Source of the DNA: Prevotella sp902465605
Lineage (GTDB): Bacteria; Bacteroidota; Bacteroidia; Bacteroidales; Bacteroidaceae
DNA: 48,462 nucleotides
Assembly: GCA_902465605.1 (NCBI GenBank)
Contig: CABQNT010000018.1
Location: forward strand, 1-48,462
Direction of reading: 5' to 3'
A model generated the notes under the pieces. It saw only the letters and a list, made by a program, of their open reading frames with translations, had not been told where the DNA came from and did no database searches. A program made the position numbers and the translations under genes. Numbering within the stretch: position 1 is the first letter of the stretch; each line of letters begins with the position of its first letter. Of this stretch, positions 15,114-24,366 are shown in pieces.

Positions 15114-15149
15114 ACACATACACGTTCTTATCGACAAGCAAACAAACCA

Positions 15150-16175
15150 ATGAAGAAAAAACAAATCATCATGGTGACAATAATGGGTATCGTCTTAGCT
15201 GCAGCTGTGGCTTTGGGCTGGCAAGCCACGAAAGGAGCCTCGTCAGAAACGGGCAACGAGGGCGAAACGGCTTTGGCACAGCAACCTGTGGGACCAGCTT
15301 TCAACGCCGACTCGGCTTACGCTTACATCCAAGCACAATGCGACTTTGGCCCGCGTACCATGAACAGCGAGGCGCACGAGCAATGTGCCAATTGGATTAT
15401 CCGCAAATTCCAACAGTTTGGATGCGATGTTACCACACAAAAAACGGATGTGAAAGGTTATGACGGCACCACGCTGCATGCCACCAACATCATGGCCAAA
15501 TACAAACCAGAAGCAACCAAACGCATCTTGCTCTGCGCCCATTGGGACAGTCGTCCGTGGGCAGACAACGACCCAGACAGTGCCAATTGGCGCAAACCAG
15601 TGATGGCTGCCAACGATGGCGCCAGTGGAATTGCCGTGATGCTGGAGCTGGCTCGACTGCTTCAAAACGACACCACCCTGACCTATGGCATCGACTTCGT
15701 ATGCTTTGATGCCGAAGACTGGGGCACGCCACAATGGGAAAAACAGGCTGGCGACGAAGACTCTTGGGCCTTGGGCGCACAATATTGGGCGAAAAACGCA
15801 TCACACGACAATCGTCCCGAATACGGCATATTGTTGGATATGGTAGGCGGACAAGGGGCTAAATTCTATCAAGAGTTGGCTTCCAAGCAATATGCACCCA
15901 ACATTGTGGAGAAGGTTTGGGCGGCAGCCGAAGCGGCTGGCTATGGTAGTTACTTCCCCAGACAGGACGGAGGCTACATCACCGACGACCACATTCCTGT
16001 GAACGAGCACGCCAAGATACCAACCATCGACATTATTCCCTTTTACCCCGACTGTCCTCAAAGCAGCTTCGGCCCCACCTGGCACACCATTCACGACACG
16101 ATAGAGCATATCGACAAAAACACACTCAAGGCTGTTGGACAGACCATGGTACAGGTGCTGTTTAGCGAAGAATAG
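15150..16175 (+). CDS. Type II glutaminyl-peptide cyclotransferase, M28 family
   Basis: A 341-residue exported zinc enzyme like the glutaminyl cyclases of Porphyromonas and Prevotella, which turn N-terminal Gln into pyroglutamate on exported proteins. A membrane-spanning or signal segment occupies residues 5-25, so the catalytic domain faces the periplasm. The M28 core shows CAHWDSRPWADND (129-141), zinc ligand Asp156 in NDGASG, the FDAEDW acid pair at 187-191 and His312 in TWHTIHD. In Bacteroidetes many periplasmic proteins start with Gln after signal cleavage, which explains a conserved role. It follows the MITE-like element and could be co-transcribed with the fused peptidase or have its own promoter; I see no good -33/-7 pair. 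Confidence 0.88.
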   Translation: MKKKQIIMVTIMGIVLAAAVALGWQATKGASSETGNEGETALAQQPVGPAFNADSAYAYIQAQCDFGPRTMNSEAHEQCANWIIRKFQQFGCDVTTQKTDVKGYDGTTLHATNIMAKYKPEATKRILLCAHWDSRPWADNDPDSANWRKPVMAANDGASGIAVMLELARLLQNDTTLTYGIDFVCFDAEDWGTPQWEKQAGDEDSWALGAQYWAKNASHDNRPEYGILLDMVGGQGAKFYQELASKQYAPNIVEKVWAAAEAAGYGSYFPRQDGGYITDDHIPVNEHAKIPTIDIIPFYPDCPQSSFGPTWHTIHDTIEHIDKNTLKAVGQTMVQVLFSEE

Positions 16176-16211
16176 CGGTTGACAAACTCCATAACATTCT
16201 TGTGCTTGATT

Positions 16212-16293
16212 AAAAGCATTGACTTTGCCCGTCAAAAGCATTGAGTTTGATAAGGAAAAGCATTGACTTTGGGCACCAAACTCAATGACTTTG
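16212..16293 (+). repeat. 22-nt periodic array of 16-nt words, array 2
   Basis: Words start at 16212, 16234, 16256 and 16278, exactly 22 nt apart: AAAAGCATTGACTTTG, AAAAGCATTGAGTTTG, AAAAGCATTGACTTTG and AAACTCAATGACTTTG. Gaps are 6 nt; the last gap, GGCACC, also occurs between words 3 and 4 of the array at 33319. It lies between two convergent genes. The rest of 16176-16351 shows nothing else. Confidence 0.85.
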
Positions 16294-16351
16294 AAAACGA
16301 AGTAGTAAGGTATTGAAATTCAGCTGCTTACCGCCATCCACACAAGAAACA

Positions 16352-17005
16352 TCAGAGTTGTCCGGCTTCTACCTGTAACACCACGCGTTCGGTGAGCCGG
16401 TCAACACCCTCGGCATCATATTTTTTCATCAAACTGGCACCGAAGGCCCAGGCAAAAGCCTGCCAGAAGCCAGCTCGTATTGGTCCCATGAAGGCCTGTA
16501 TGAGCTGATATGAGGACGAATCGCACTCGCGATACACCAGTTTGATGAGCAACTTTCCTTGCTGGTAATTCAGCTTTTTCATACGAGGCGTGTACTCATC
16601 GCGTATGCCTTTCTCCACCAATTTCATGTGTTCGTCACGCGCTTGCTTGTTGGGCAGCGTCTGTAAGTAGTCGCCAGTCTCAATGATAATGCGGTTCACC
16701 TCTTTGGCAATGGGCAATACCAGCTTCACATTGCGCACCAATCGGTTGTAAACAGCGCGCTGACGGGCATCCTTGAACACTGGCTCGGGGTAAACGTAGA
16801 CGTTGTTAAACTCCATGTAAGGAATGGAATCTTTGCCATGCAGCACCTTTCCCACTTTCACCATTGGTTCGAAAGTGGGACTGTCCATGTCAACCTGTCG
16901 CTCTTCCGGCGGGGTTGGCTGGGTGCGATTGTTGTTCTGCGCATGCGCTTGCAAACCCGCAAACAGCATAAAAGGCAGAACAATATAGACCAATTTTCTC
17001 ATCAT
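16352..17005 (-). CDS. DUF4294 domain exported protein
   Basis: A 217-residue protein with a signal peptide (residues 2-22, ending AQAHA or just after) and one DUF4294 domain (about 65-200), a family found mainly in Bacteroidetes with no proven function. Visible features are a Pro-rich mature N-terminus, an Arg/Lys-rich central helix region with RLVRNVKLVLPIAKEV, and a conserved-looking CDSSSYQLIQAFMGPIRAGFWQ segment near 160. The start may be either of two adjacent ATGs. A TACTTTTG -7 element at 17014-17021 (minus strand) lies just upstream. It is divergent from korAB. Confidence 0.75.
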   Translation of the reverse strand: MMRKLVYIVLPFMLFAGLQAHAQNNNRTQPTPPEERQVDMDSPTFEPMVKVGKVLHGKDSIPYMEFNNVYVYPEPVFKDARQRAVYNRLVRNVKLVLPIAKEVNRIIIETGDYLQTLPNKQARDEHMKLVEKGIRDEYTPRMKKLNYQQGKLLIKLVYRECDSSSYQLIQAFMGPIRAGFWQAFAWAFGASLMKKYDAEGVDRLTERVVLQVEAGQL

Positions 17006-17061
17006 CTGCTGGACAAAAGTAGCGATAATTTCGCAGGGTGGAAAGAAACTCTTGCAATTAT

Positions 17062-17092
17062 TTTGCTGTGTCGATAATATTTATCACCTTTG
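17062..17092 (+). promoter_or_regulatory. Promoter for korAB
   Basis: TTTG (17062-17065), 19 nt, CACCTTTG (17085-17092). The -7 box keeps TTTG but lacks the leading TA. It lies 28 nt before the start codon. Confidence 0.55.
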
Positions 17093-17119
17093 CATACTGA
17101 CTAATCTAAACAAAATAAA

Positions 17120-18979
17120 ATGGAATCAGAAGGTTTACGGGTTAAAGAACTCGAACATGTAGTCATTCGGTTTTCCGGTGATTCGGGAGACGGAATGCAG
17201 CTTGCAGGGAACATCTTCTCTACTATTTCAGCCACGGTGGGTAATGACATATCTACCTTTCCTGATTATCCGGCAGACATTCGTGCTCCGCAAGGTTCAC
17301 TGACAGGCGTCAGTGGTTATCAAGTACACATTGGTGAATCGCGCGTTTACACACCTGGTGACCAGTGTGACGTGTTGGTTGCCATGAATGCGGCAGCCTT
17401 GAAAACGCAGTTAAAATTTGCCAAGCCTACGGCGACCATCATCGTTGACACTGACAATTGCAAGGCAGCCGATTTGCAGAAGGCCGAAATTACCAGCGAG
17501 GATTACTTGGGTGAGCTGGGTATTGATCCCGACCGTGTGGTGGAATGCCCTATAACGACACTGGTCAAGGAGTGTCTGAAGGACTCGGGCATGGACAACA
17601 AGTCTATCTTGAAGTGTCGCAACATGTTTGCATTGGGCATGGTTTGCTGGCTGTTCAATCGTGACTTGTCGTTGGTAGACAAGTTCTTGGAAAAGAAGTT
17701 CAGTAAGAAACCCGAGATATATCAAGCCAATAAGAAAGTTGTTGAGGCGGGTTACAATTATGGAGAGAACACCCACTCCAGCGTACCATCGACTTATCGC
17801 ATCGAAACACGTCATAAAGTGCCAGGCAGATACATGGATATCACGGGCAACAAGGCAACGGCCTACGGACTGATGGCTGCTGCTGAGAAGGCTGGCGTGA
17901 CGCTGTTCCTTGGCTCATACCCCATCACACCGGCTTCAGACATCTTGCATGAACTGGCCAAACACAAATCAATGGGTGTGATTACCATGCAGTGTGAAGA
18001 CGAGATATCGGGTTGCGCCACAGCCATTGGTGCTGCTTTCGCAGGCGCACTGGGCGTTACATCCACCTCGGGACCTGGCGTTTGCTTAAAGTCTGAGGGC
18101 ATGAATTTGGCCGTGATGGACGAATTACCCTTGGTGTTGATTGACGTTCAGCGTGGTGGCCCATCGACCGGACTTCCCACCAAGACTGAACAGGGCGATC
18201 TGTTGCAGGTGCTTTATGGCCGAAACGGCGAGTCACCCATGCCCGTGATTGCACCTACCAGTCCTGTAAACTGCTTCGACGCAGCGTACATGGCTTGCAA
18301 AATCGCCATGGAACACATGACGCCTGTCGTGGTCTTGAGCGATGCTTACATTGCTAATGGGTCGGGAGCATGGCCCATACCAGAAGTAAAAGATCTGCCA
18401 AGCATCACACCGCACCGTGTTACGGAAGAGATGAAAGATAAATACACGCCATATATGCGCGATGAAAAGACGATGGCTCGCTATTGGGCTGTACCGGGTC
18501 AAGAGGGATATGCGCACATCATAGGCGGACTGGAGAAAGACTCGGCCACTGGACAAATATCCAATGATCCCGACAACCACCATCAGATGGTGCGCAATAG
18601 GGCTGAGAAAGTGGCTCGTATTCCTGTTCCCGACCTACATGTTTCGGGCGATGTGGATGGTGCCGAGTTGCTGATTGTGGGCTTCGGTGGTACCTATGGA
18701 CACCTGTATACGGCGATGGAAGAGCTCTTGGAGCAAGGTAAGAAAGTGGCTTTGGCTCACTTTGAGTTCATCAATCCGCTGCCGGCCAACGCCATTGAGG
18801 TGCTGAAACGCTATCCTAAAGTGGTGGTTGCCGAACAGAACATGGGACAGTTTGCCACCTATCTCCGCTCGAAAGTCGACGGATTTGTTCCATATCAGTA
18901 TAACGAAGTAAAGGGACAGCCATTCGTAGTGGCTAAGTTGGTAGATGCATTTACAAAAATATTGGAGGATAGAAAATGA
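17120..18979 (+). CDS. korA: 2-oxoacid:ferredoxin oxidoreductase, fused gamma-alpha subunit
   Basis: A 619-residue subunit of 2-oxoglutarate (or related 2-oxoacid) ferredoxin oxidoreductase. Residues about 10-190 are the gamma domain (FSGDSGDGMQLAGN, PAEIRAPQ-like PADIRAPQGS). Residues about 235-600 are the alpha (pyrimidine-binding) domain with GSYPITPASDILHELA, CEDEISGCATAIGAAFAGA and TSTSGPG. The complex uses TPP and iron-sulfur clusters to make acyl-CoA and reduced ferredoxin in anaerobic central metabolism. Its stop overlaps the korB start by 4 nt. No separate ferredoxin-like delta subunit is present, which is usual for the two-subunit type. 2-oxoglutarate is the most likely substrate, but related 2-oxoacids cannot be excluded. 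Confidence 0.9.
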   Translation: MESEGLRVKELEHVVIRFSGDSGDGMQLAGNIFSTISATVGNDISTFPDYPADIRAPQGSLTGVSGYQVHIGESRVYTPGDQCDVLVAMNAAALKTQLKFAKPTATIIVDTDNCKAADLQKAEITSEDYLGELGIDPDRVVECPITTLVKECLKDSGMDNKSILKCRNMFALGMVCWLFNRDLSLVDKFLEKKFSKKPEIYQANKKVVEAGYNYGENTHSSVPSTYRIETRHKVPGRYMDITGNKATAYGLMAAAEKAGVTLFLGSYPITPASDILHELAKHKSMGVITMQCEDEISGCATAIGAAFAGALGVTSTSGPGVCLKSEGMNLAVMDELPLVLIDVQRGGPSTGLPTKTEQGDLLQVLYGRNGESPMPVIAPTSPVNCFDAAYMACKIAMEHMTPVVVLSDAYIANGSGAWPIPEVKDLPSITPHRVTEEMKDKYTPYMRDEKTMARYWAVPGQEGYAHIIGGLEKDSATGQISNDPDNHHQMVRNRAEKVARIPVPDLHVSGDVDGAELLIVGFGGTYGHLYTAMEELLEQGKKVALAHFEFINPLPANAIEVLKRYPKVVVAEQNMGQFATYLRSKVDGFVPYQYNEVKGQPFVVAKLVDAFTKILEDRK

Positions 18980-19983
18980 CACAAGTCACAGCAAATCAAT
19001 ATAAAAAAGGCCTGGCACGCTGGTGTCCGGGTTGTGGAGATCATTTCTTCTTGGCCAATTTGCACAAGGCGATGGCCGAAATGGGCGTTCCGCCACATGA
19101 AATAGCAGTGATTTCGGGTATCGGATGCTCGAGTCGACTGCCTTATTACATGAGTACGTATGCCATGCAGACCATCCATGGACGGGCTGCTGCCATCGCT
19201 TCTGGAGCCAAAATCGTGAATCCAAACCTCACAGTGTGGCAGATTAGTGGTGATGGAGATGGATTGGCCATCGGCGGAAACCATTTTATTCACGCCATTA
19301 GGCGCAATGTCAACCTGAACATGGTTTTGCTCAACAACCGCATTTATGGCTTGACAAAGGGACAATATTCACCTACCTCACCCCGAGGATTCGTGTCTAA
19401 ATCGTCCCCCTACGGTACGGTGGAAGATCCATTTCAGCCAGCAGAGCTATGCTTTGGTGCCCGCGGAAGGTTCTTTGCGCGTGCGGTTGCCAACGATACG
19501 CCGCATACTATTGAGATTCTTCAAGCTGCTTACAAGCACAAAGGTGCATCGCTATGCGAGATTTTGCAAAACTGCGTGATCTTCAATAACGGTGCTTACG
19601 AGCCTATATACACCAGAGACGGTCGGAAACAGCATGCCATCTATGTAGAGCATGGCAAACCATTGTTGTTTGGAGAGAATAATGAATATGGCCTCGTGCA
19701 AGATGGTTTCGGTCTGAAAGTAGTGAAGTTGGGCGAGAATGGCGTGACTGAGAAGGACATCTTGGTGCACGATGCGCATGCGCAAGACGACACTTTACAC
19801 CTCAAACTGGCCATGATGGACAACGAACATGGTTTTCCTGTGGCCCTCGGTGTCATCCGTGACGTGGAAGCACCAACGTATGATGAGATGGTGAACAAGC
19901 AGATTGAGGAAGTAACAGCAAAGAAACACTATCATAACTTTGCCGAATTATTGGAGACAAATGATATCTGGGAAGTGAAATAA
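18976..19983 (+). CDS. korB: 2-oxoacid:ferredoxin oxidoreductase beta subunit
   Basis: A 335-residue TPP-binding subunit, partner of the preceding gene and coupled to it by an ATGA overlap. Cluster-binding cysteines appear in RWCPGCGDHF (14-23) and GIGCSSR (near 50). The TPP motif begins at SGDGDGLAIGGNHF (near 91) and continues to LLNNRIYGLTKGQ. A later Cys in CEILQNCVIF completes the usual set. A strong terminator follows, so korAB forms a two-gene operon. Confidence 0.92.
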   Translation: MTQVTANQYKKGLARWCPGCGDHFFLANLHKAMAEMGVPPHEIAVISGIGCSSRLPYYMSTYAMQTIHGRAAAIASGAKIVNPNLTVWQISGDGDGLAIGGNHFIHAIRRNVNLNMVLLNNRIYGLTKGQYSPTSPRGFVSKSSPYGTVEDPFQPAELCFGARGRFFARAVANDTPHTIEILQAAYKHKGASLCEILQNCVIFNNGAYEPIYTRDGRKQHAIYVEHGKPLLFGENNEYGLVQDGFGLKVVKLGENGVTEKDILVHDAHAQDDTLHLKLAMMDNEHGFPVALGVIRDVEAPTYDEMVNKQIEEVTAKKHYHNFAELLETNDIWEVK

Positions 19984-20012
19984 CCTTTCTGCTTTCCATA
20001 TAACGGAATATC

Positions 20013-20068
20013 AAAAAAGCCCGAAGCCAATTGTATGCCACAAAGGATGCGATTGACTTTGGGCTTTA
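20013..20068 (+). terminator. Intrinsic terminator of korAB
   Basis: AAAGCCCGAAG pairs with CTTTGGGCTTT and the stem continues inward (AAGCCAATTGTATGCC against GGATGCGATTGACTT), giving a long hairpin with A and T flanks. Confidence 0.85.
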
Positions 20069-20139
20069 TTGTTCACTCAGGCAGACAACCGATGCGGCTG
20101 ATGCTGGGAAATCACCACCGCATCTATTCTTAACAATAC

Positions 20140-22134
20140 ATGAAAAAGACCTTCTTGTGCATGTTTCTTCTGCTGTTTGGCGGCTTCACCTTGGCGCAGA
20201 ACAAGCTGTCTTGGGAAACCTATTATGAGCAGTTGACCGACATCGACGGCATAGAATCGGGTTCCTGGGAGGCCGCTTATGAGGTGTTGAGCGAGCTGGC
20301 CGAACACCCTTTGAACCTGAATGAGGCAAAGAGGGAGGATCTGGAACAGCTGCCTTTCTTGACACCGCAGCAGATAGAAGAGCTGGTGGAGTATCTGGAT
20401 CGCTATGCACCGCTACGCAGTTGGGGCGAATTGTCGATGATTGAGTCGCTCGACGCGACGCGTAGGAAATTGCTATCCTTCTTCGTCACCCTTGGAACAG
20501 AACAGCCAAAGGCTTTCCCTTCCGCGAGCGATGTCATGAAGTATGGCCGTCATGAACTTTTATTCACGGGAAAAGTGCCGTTTTACAAACGTCAAGGTGA
20601 CGAGAAAGGCTACCTGGGTTATCCCTACAAACATTGGTGGCGATACAACTTCAAGTACGGACAGTATGTCAATGCGGGTCTCGTGGGGTCGCAAGATGCG
20701 GGCGAACCGTGGTTTGCGGGTCGCAACAAGTGGGGTTACGACTACTATTCCTACTATCTCCAGCTGAAAAACTGGGGACGGCTGAAATCGATGGTGATTG
20801 GTCGTTATCGGCTGAAGTTCGGTCTGGGTGTCAGCATGAACCGTGACTTTGGATTCGGAAAGTTGGCTACATTATCTGCTTTGGGCAACAACACCAACAC
20901 CATTCGGGCGCAGTCGTCACGCTCGGAAGCCAACTACATGCAGGGAGTTGCAGCCACAGTGAGCGTCGTGCGCGGCCTGGATTTGACGGCATTCGCATCC
21001 TATCGCAAGATAGACGGCACGTTGAGAAATGACGACAGCACAGCCATTGCCACGATTGTGAAAACGGGTTACCATCGCACAGAACACGAAATGGCTCGCA
21101 AGCACAACACAGCCGAGCTGGTGGTCGGTGGTCATGCACAGTATTTCAAAAATGGTTTTCATGTGGGAATGACGGCTTTTCACACGTCACTCGACCGCCC
21201 ATTGCGACCGAAAACGGAACAGTTGTATCGTCAATACAATGCCTCGGGAAAGTCGTTTTGGAATGCCAGCGTGGATTATGGTTACGTCAGTCGTAAATTA
21301 TCCATACAAGGTGAGACCGCCACAGGCGATTGTCAAGCCCTGGCCACGGTACACTACTTGAGTTATCAGTGCACATCAACGTGGTCGGTGATGGCCGTTC
21401 AGCGTTTCTACTCCTACAAATATCACTCGTTGTTCAGCCAAAGTTTCAGCGAAGGAGGGAAAGCACAGAATGAAAGCGGCATCTATCTGGGTACCAACTG
21501 GCATGCCTCTCGCCATCTATCGTTGATGGCCTACGTCGATTATGCCTATTTTCCTTGGGCCAGATACCAAGTGAGCAAGGCCAGTTCAGCATGGGACTGT
21601 CTGCTAATGGGCAACTACCAGCGACGCAAGTGGCAGCTACAAGGGCGCTACCGACTGCGACTTAGGGAGAAAGATAATGCGGAGAAATCAGCCTTGTTGC
21701 CCGAACGCATCCATCAGGGACGTCTATCAGTGGCGTTTGACGACGAACATTGGCTGTTCAAGACGCAAGGCGACCTGTCCTATCACGACTTGTTAACCAA
21801 GAGCTTTGGCTACATGATTGCTGAAACCATGGGCTATCGGCGGGGACGTTTGCGCGCGTTTGCCAATATAGGATATTTCAATACCGACGATTTTAACAGT
21901 CGAATTTACTGTTACGAACGTGGTTTGCTCTACACGTTCGCCTTCCCCATGTTCTCTGGAGAGGGCATGCGTTACGCCATCAACATGCGGTGGGATGCCA
22001 ACAGCAAACTCATGTTCATGGCGAAGCTGGGCACCACGCACTACTTTGACCGTGACAAGATTGGCAGTTCGTACCAACAAATCAACCAAAGTTCGCAAAC
22101 CGACCTGGAGATGCAGTTGCGTTGGAGATTTTAA
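20140..22134 (+). CDS. Helix-hairpin-helix protein with outer-membrane-like C-terminus
   Basis: A 664-residue exported protein. A signal peptide covers residues 1-19 (ending TLAQ). Residues about 45-110 contain ComEA-like helix-hairpin-helix repeats (PLNLNEAKREDLEQLPFL, then a second around YAPLRSWGELSMIESL). The remaining 550 residues are rich in Tyr, Trp, Arg and alternating polar/aromatic strands and end in LRWRF, as in outer-membrane beta-barrels. This architecture recurs in Bacteroidetes but its role is not established; DNA handling at the cell surface is only suggested by the HhH part. It starts 156 nt after korB, beyond that operon's terminator, and I see no clear promoter. Confidence 0.75.
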   Translation: MKKTFLCMFLLLFGGFTLAQNKLSWETYYEQLTDIDGIESGSWEAAYEVLSELAEHPLNLNEAKREDLEQLPFLTPQQIEELVEYLDRYAPLRSWGELSMIESLDATRRKLLSFFVTLGTEQPKAFPSASDVMKYGRHELLFTGKVPFYKRQGDEKGYLGYPYKHWWRYNFKYGQYVNAGLVGSQDAGEPWFAGRNKWGYDYYSYYLQLKNWGRLKSMVIGRYRLKFGLGVSMNRDFGFGKLATLSALGNNTNTIRAQSSRSEANYMQGVAATVSVVRGLDLTAFASYRKIDGTLRNDDSTAIATIVKTGYHRTEHEMARKHNTAELVVGGHAQYFKNGFHVGMTAFHTSLDRPLRPKTEQLYRQYNASGKSFWNASVDYGYVSRKLSIQGETATGDCQALATVHYLSYQCTSTWSVMAVQRFYSYKYHSLFSQSFSEGGKAQNESGIYLGTNWHASRHLSLMAYVDYAYFPWARYQVSKASSAWDCLLMGNYQRRKWQLQGRYRLRLREKDNAEKSALLPERIHQGRLSVAFDDEHWLFKTQGDLSYHDLLTKSFGYMIAETMGYRRGRLRAFANIGYFNTDDFNSRIYCYERGLLYTFAFPMFSGEGMRYAINMRWDANSKLMFMAKLGTTHYFDRDKIGSSYQQINQSSQTDLEMQLRWRF

Positions 22135-22151
22135 GACAAATAACCAGACGG

Positions 22152-22186
22152 TTTGCTCAAAAGAAATAAATAATTTGTTACTTTTG
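22152..22186 (+). promoter_or_regulatory. Promoter for the deacetylase-GT2-GtrA operon
   Basis: TTTG (22152-22155), 23 nt, TACTTTTG (22179-22186), 27 nt before the ATG at 22213. Confidence 0.6.
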
Positions 22187-22212
22187 CAAATACTATACGA
22201 AAAGGCAATGTC

Positions 22213-22998
22213 ATGATATTATTGAGTTTCGACACCGAAGAATTTGATGTACCCAAAGAACACGGTGTGAACATCTCGTTAGAAGAAGGGATGCGTATTT
22301 CTGTTGAAGGCACAAACAAGATATTAGACTGCTTACAACAAAATGGAGTACACGCTACCTTCTTTTGTACGGCAAACTTTGCCGAACAGTCGCCTCAAAC
22401 CATTAGGCGCATTATGCAAGAGGGGCACGAGGTGGCTTGTCATGGTGTGGATCATTGGCAACCTAAACCTACAGACGTGTTTGAATCCAAACGCATCGTT
22501 GAAAGCGTGGCAGGTACACAGGTGCATGGCTATCGACAACCAAGGATGTTTCCCGTGTCAGACAAGGACATTGAAAAGGCGGGCTATCTGTACAACTCTT
22601 CCCTAAATCCTGCCTTTATTCCTGGCAGATACATGCACCTCACAACGCCTCGCACATGGTTTATGCGCGGAGAAGTGATGCAGATACCAGCATCGGTAAC
22701 GCCTTGGGTACGCTTTCCGCTGTTTTGGCTGTCGTTACATCTCTTACCACAACGGCTCTATCACTGGATGACAAGACGAGTACTGCGACTCGATGGCTAT
22801 TTTGTAACCTATTTTCATCCATGGGAATTCTACGACCTCAACGCACACCGTGAATACAAGATGCCGTATATCATCCGCAAAAATAGTGGCGACAAAATGG
22901 TTCAACGATTGAGCAACCTCATCAAGATGCTGAAAAAAGAAGAGGAAGTGTTTGTTACCTTTACCGAATTTGCAAAAAGTAAATTGAACAAAGCATGA
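22213..22998 (+). CDS. NodB-type polysaccharide deacetylase
   Basis: A 261-residue cytoplasmic-side enzyme of the carbohydrate esterase 4/NodB fold. Motif 1 is SFDTEEFD with Asp7, motif 2 is CHGVDHW with zinc ligands His77 and His81, motif 3 is GYRQPRMF (near 125) and a C-terminal YFHPWEF carries the late His. There is no signal peptide, so it probably acts at the inner face of the membrane. It is the first gene of a tight trio with a polyprenyl-phosphate type glycosyltransferase and GtrA. By comparison with ArnD and NaxD, which deformylate or deacetylate undecaprenyl-linked amino sugars, a lipid-linked sugar is the likely substrate (inference). Confidence 0.82.
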   Translation: MILLSFDTEEFDVPKEHGVNISLEEGMRISVEGTNKILDCLQQNGVHATFFCTANFAEQSPQTIRRIMQEGHEVACHGVDHWQPKPTDVFESKRIVESVAGTQVHGYRQPRMFPVSDKDIEKAGYLYNSSLNPAFIPGRYMHLTTPRTWFMRGEVMQIPASVTPWVRFPLFWLSLHLLPQRLYHWMTRRVLRLDGYFVTYFHPWEFYDLNAHREYKMPYIIRKNSGDKMVQRLSNLIKMLKKEEEVFVTFTEFAKSKLNKA

Positions 22999-23951
22999 TG
23001 AGATTAGCCACCATATCCCCCTGCTATAACGAAGAAGAGGTGCTGGAAAACTCGGTAGCCCGATTGACAACCCTTTTTAACGACCTCATACAACAGGGAC
23101 ACATCAGTGCAGATAGCATGATGGTATTTGTCAACGACGGCAGCAAAGACCGTACTTGGGAGCTTATTTGCAAGTTGCAACAAACCAACAAGTTTGTGAG
23201 AGGCATCAACTTGGCAAGCAACGTGGGACATCAAAACGCCATGATGGCTGGCATGATGACGGCTCGAACATGGGCAGATGCGGTCATTACGATTGATGCC
23301 GACTTGCAAGACGACCTGAATGCCATTCCACTGATGATTCACGAGTACACTCACAATAATTGCGAAGTGGTGTATGGCGTGAAGACTTCACGACAGGCAG
23401 ACCCACTATTGAAACGACTGAGTGCTACCGCCTTTTACCGATTGCAGAACAAACTGGGCGTGAAAAGTGTGTTCAATCATGCAGATTTTCGCTTAATGAG
23501 TCGCCTTGCACTTGATATCCTATCCACATATCAGGAACGCAATTTGTATTTGCGCGGATTGATACCTATGCTGGGATTGCCATCGGCATGTGTCGATGAC
23601 CCCATCAGCGAGCGACAGGCAGGTAAATCCAAATACACACTGCGCAAAATGCTAAGCTTGGCACTCGATGGCATCACCTCGTTTACCGTACATCCCATAT
23701 ATTTCATACTGTATGCTGGTTTGCTTTTCATCTTTCTAAGCATCGGCATTGGCATCTATGTTATTCATGCACTGGTCGTGGGAACAGCCTATCCGGGTTG
23801 GGCATCAATCATGATGAGCATTTGGCTCGTAGGAGGATTCATCTTGCTGTCAATAGGTATTGTGGGCGTTTATATCGGAAAGATTTATACCGAAGTAAAA
23901 AACAGACCGCTATACCATGTAACCAAAATTGTTGGAGCGGATGAAGAATAG
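22995..23951 (+). CDS. GT2 glycosyltransferase, GtrB/ArnC-like
   Basis: A 318-residue membrane glycosyltransferase. The GT-A domain (1-225) has VFVNDGSKDRTW, TIDADLQDD as the metal-binding DxD site, and the SERQAGKSKYTLRKM loop typical of the dolichol-phosphate mannose synthase/GtrB group. Two C-terminal membrane helices (about 230-260 and 268-295) follow. Expected reaction: transfer of a sugar from a nucleotide donor to undecaprenyl phosphate at the inner face. Its ATG overlaps the deacetylase stop (ATGA) and its own 3' end overlaps gtrA by 11 nt, so the three genes are translationally coupled. Confidence 0.88.
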   Translation: MMRLATISPCYNEEEVLENSVARLTTLFNDLIQQGHISADSMMVFVNDGSKDRTWELICKLQQTNKFVRGINLASNVGHQNAMMAGMMTARTWADAVITIDADLQDDLNAIPLMIHEYTHNNCEVVYGVKTSRQADPLLKRLSATAFYRLQNKLGVKSVFNHADFRLMSRLALDILSTYQERNLYLRGLIPMLGLPSACVDDPISERQAGKSKYTLRKMLSLALDGITSFTVHPIYFILYAGLLFIFLSIGIGIYVIHALVVGTAYPGWASIMMSIWLVGGFILLSIGIVGVYIGKIYTEVKNRPLYHVTKIVGADEE

Positions 23952-24366
23952 CTTCAAAGCATACGGAGAAAGACACCCCAAACTGCGAAAAGATGCAGGA
24001 CGCATCGTTCGCTTTGGGTTAGTAGGTACGGTCTGTTCGCTGATTCATTATGGCATTTATTGCCTGTTCTTGATGTTTACCAATGCGAATGTTTCCTACA
24101 CGGCAGGCTATGGGGTAGGATTGGTATGCAACTATGTACTCACTACTTATTTTACCTTCCACAAAAAGCCCACAAAGTCCAATGCTGCGGGCTTTGTGGG
24201 GAGTCATATTGTCAACTATCTTATGGAGATTGGCTTGCTGAATGTCTTTCTTTGGTTGGACGTGAGCAAATGGCTTTCGCCCATATTGGTGATGATTGTG
24301 GCTGTCCCCATCAACTTCTTGATGCTTCACTTTGTGTACCTACATCAGCGGAAGCATAATTCTTGA
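23941..24366 (+). CDS. GtrA family membrane protein
   Basis: A 141-residue protein with four predicted membrane helices of the GtrA/DPMS accessory family (RFGLVGTVCSLIHYGIYCL, YGVGLVCNYVLTTYFTF). Family members are thought to flip polyprenyl-phosphate sugars across the inner membrane. I chose the ATG at 23941, preceded by GGAGCGG, over an upstream in-frame TTG at 23929. It overlaps the GT2 gene by 11 nt, and its 3' end overlaps the 3' end of the convergent GT87 gene by 56 nt. Confidence 0.85.
   Translation: MKNSFKAYGERHPKLRKDAGRIVRFGLVGTVCSLIHYGIYCLFLMFTNANVSYTAGYGVGLVCNYVLTTYFTFHKKPTKSNAAGFVGSHIVNYLMEIGLLNVFLWLDVSKWLSPILVMIVAVPINFLMLHFVYLHQRKHNS

Noticed and set aside
16212..16293. Possible short CRISPR array
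   Set aside because: Repeats are 16 nt with 6-nt gaps at a fixed 22-nt period. True spacers are about 30 nt and unrelated to each other, and no cas genes are present.
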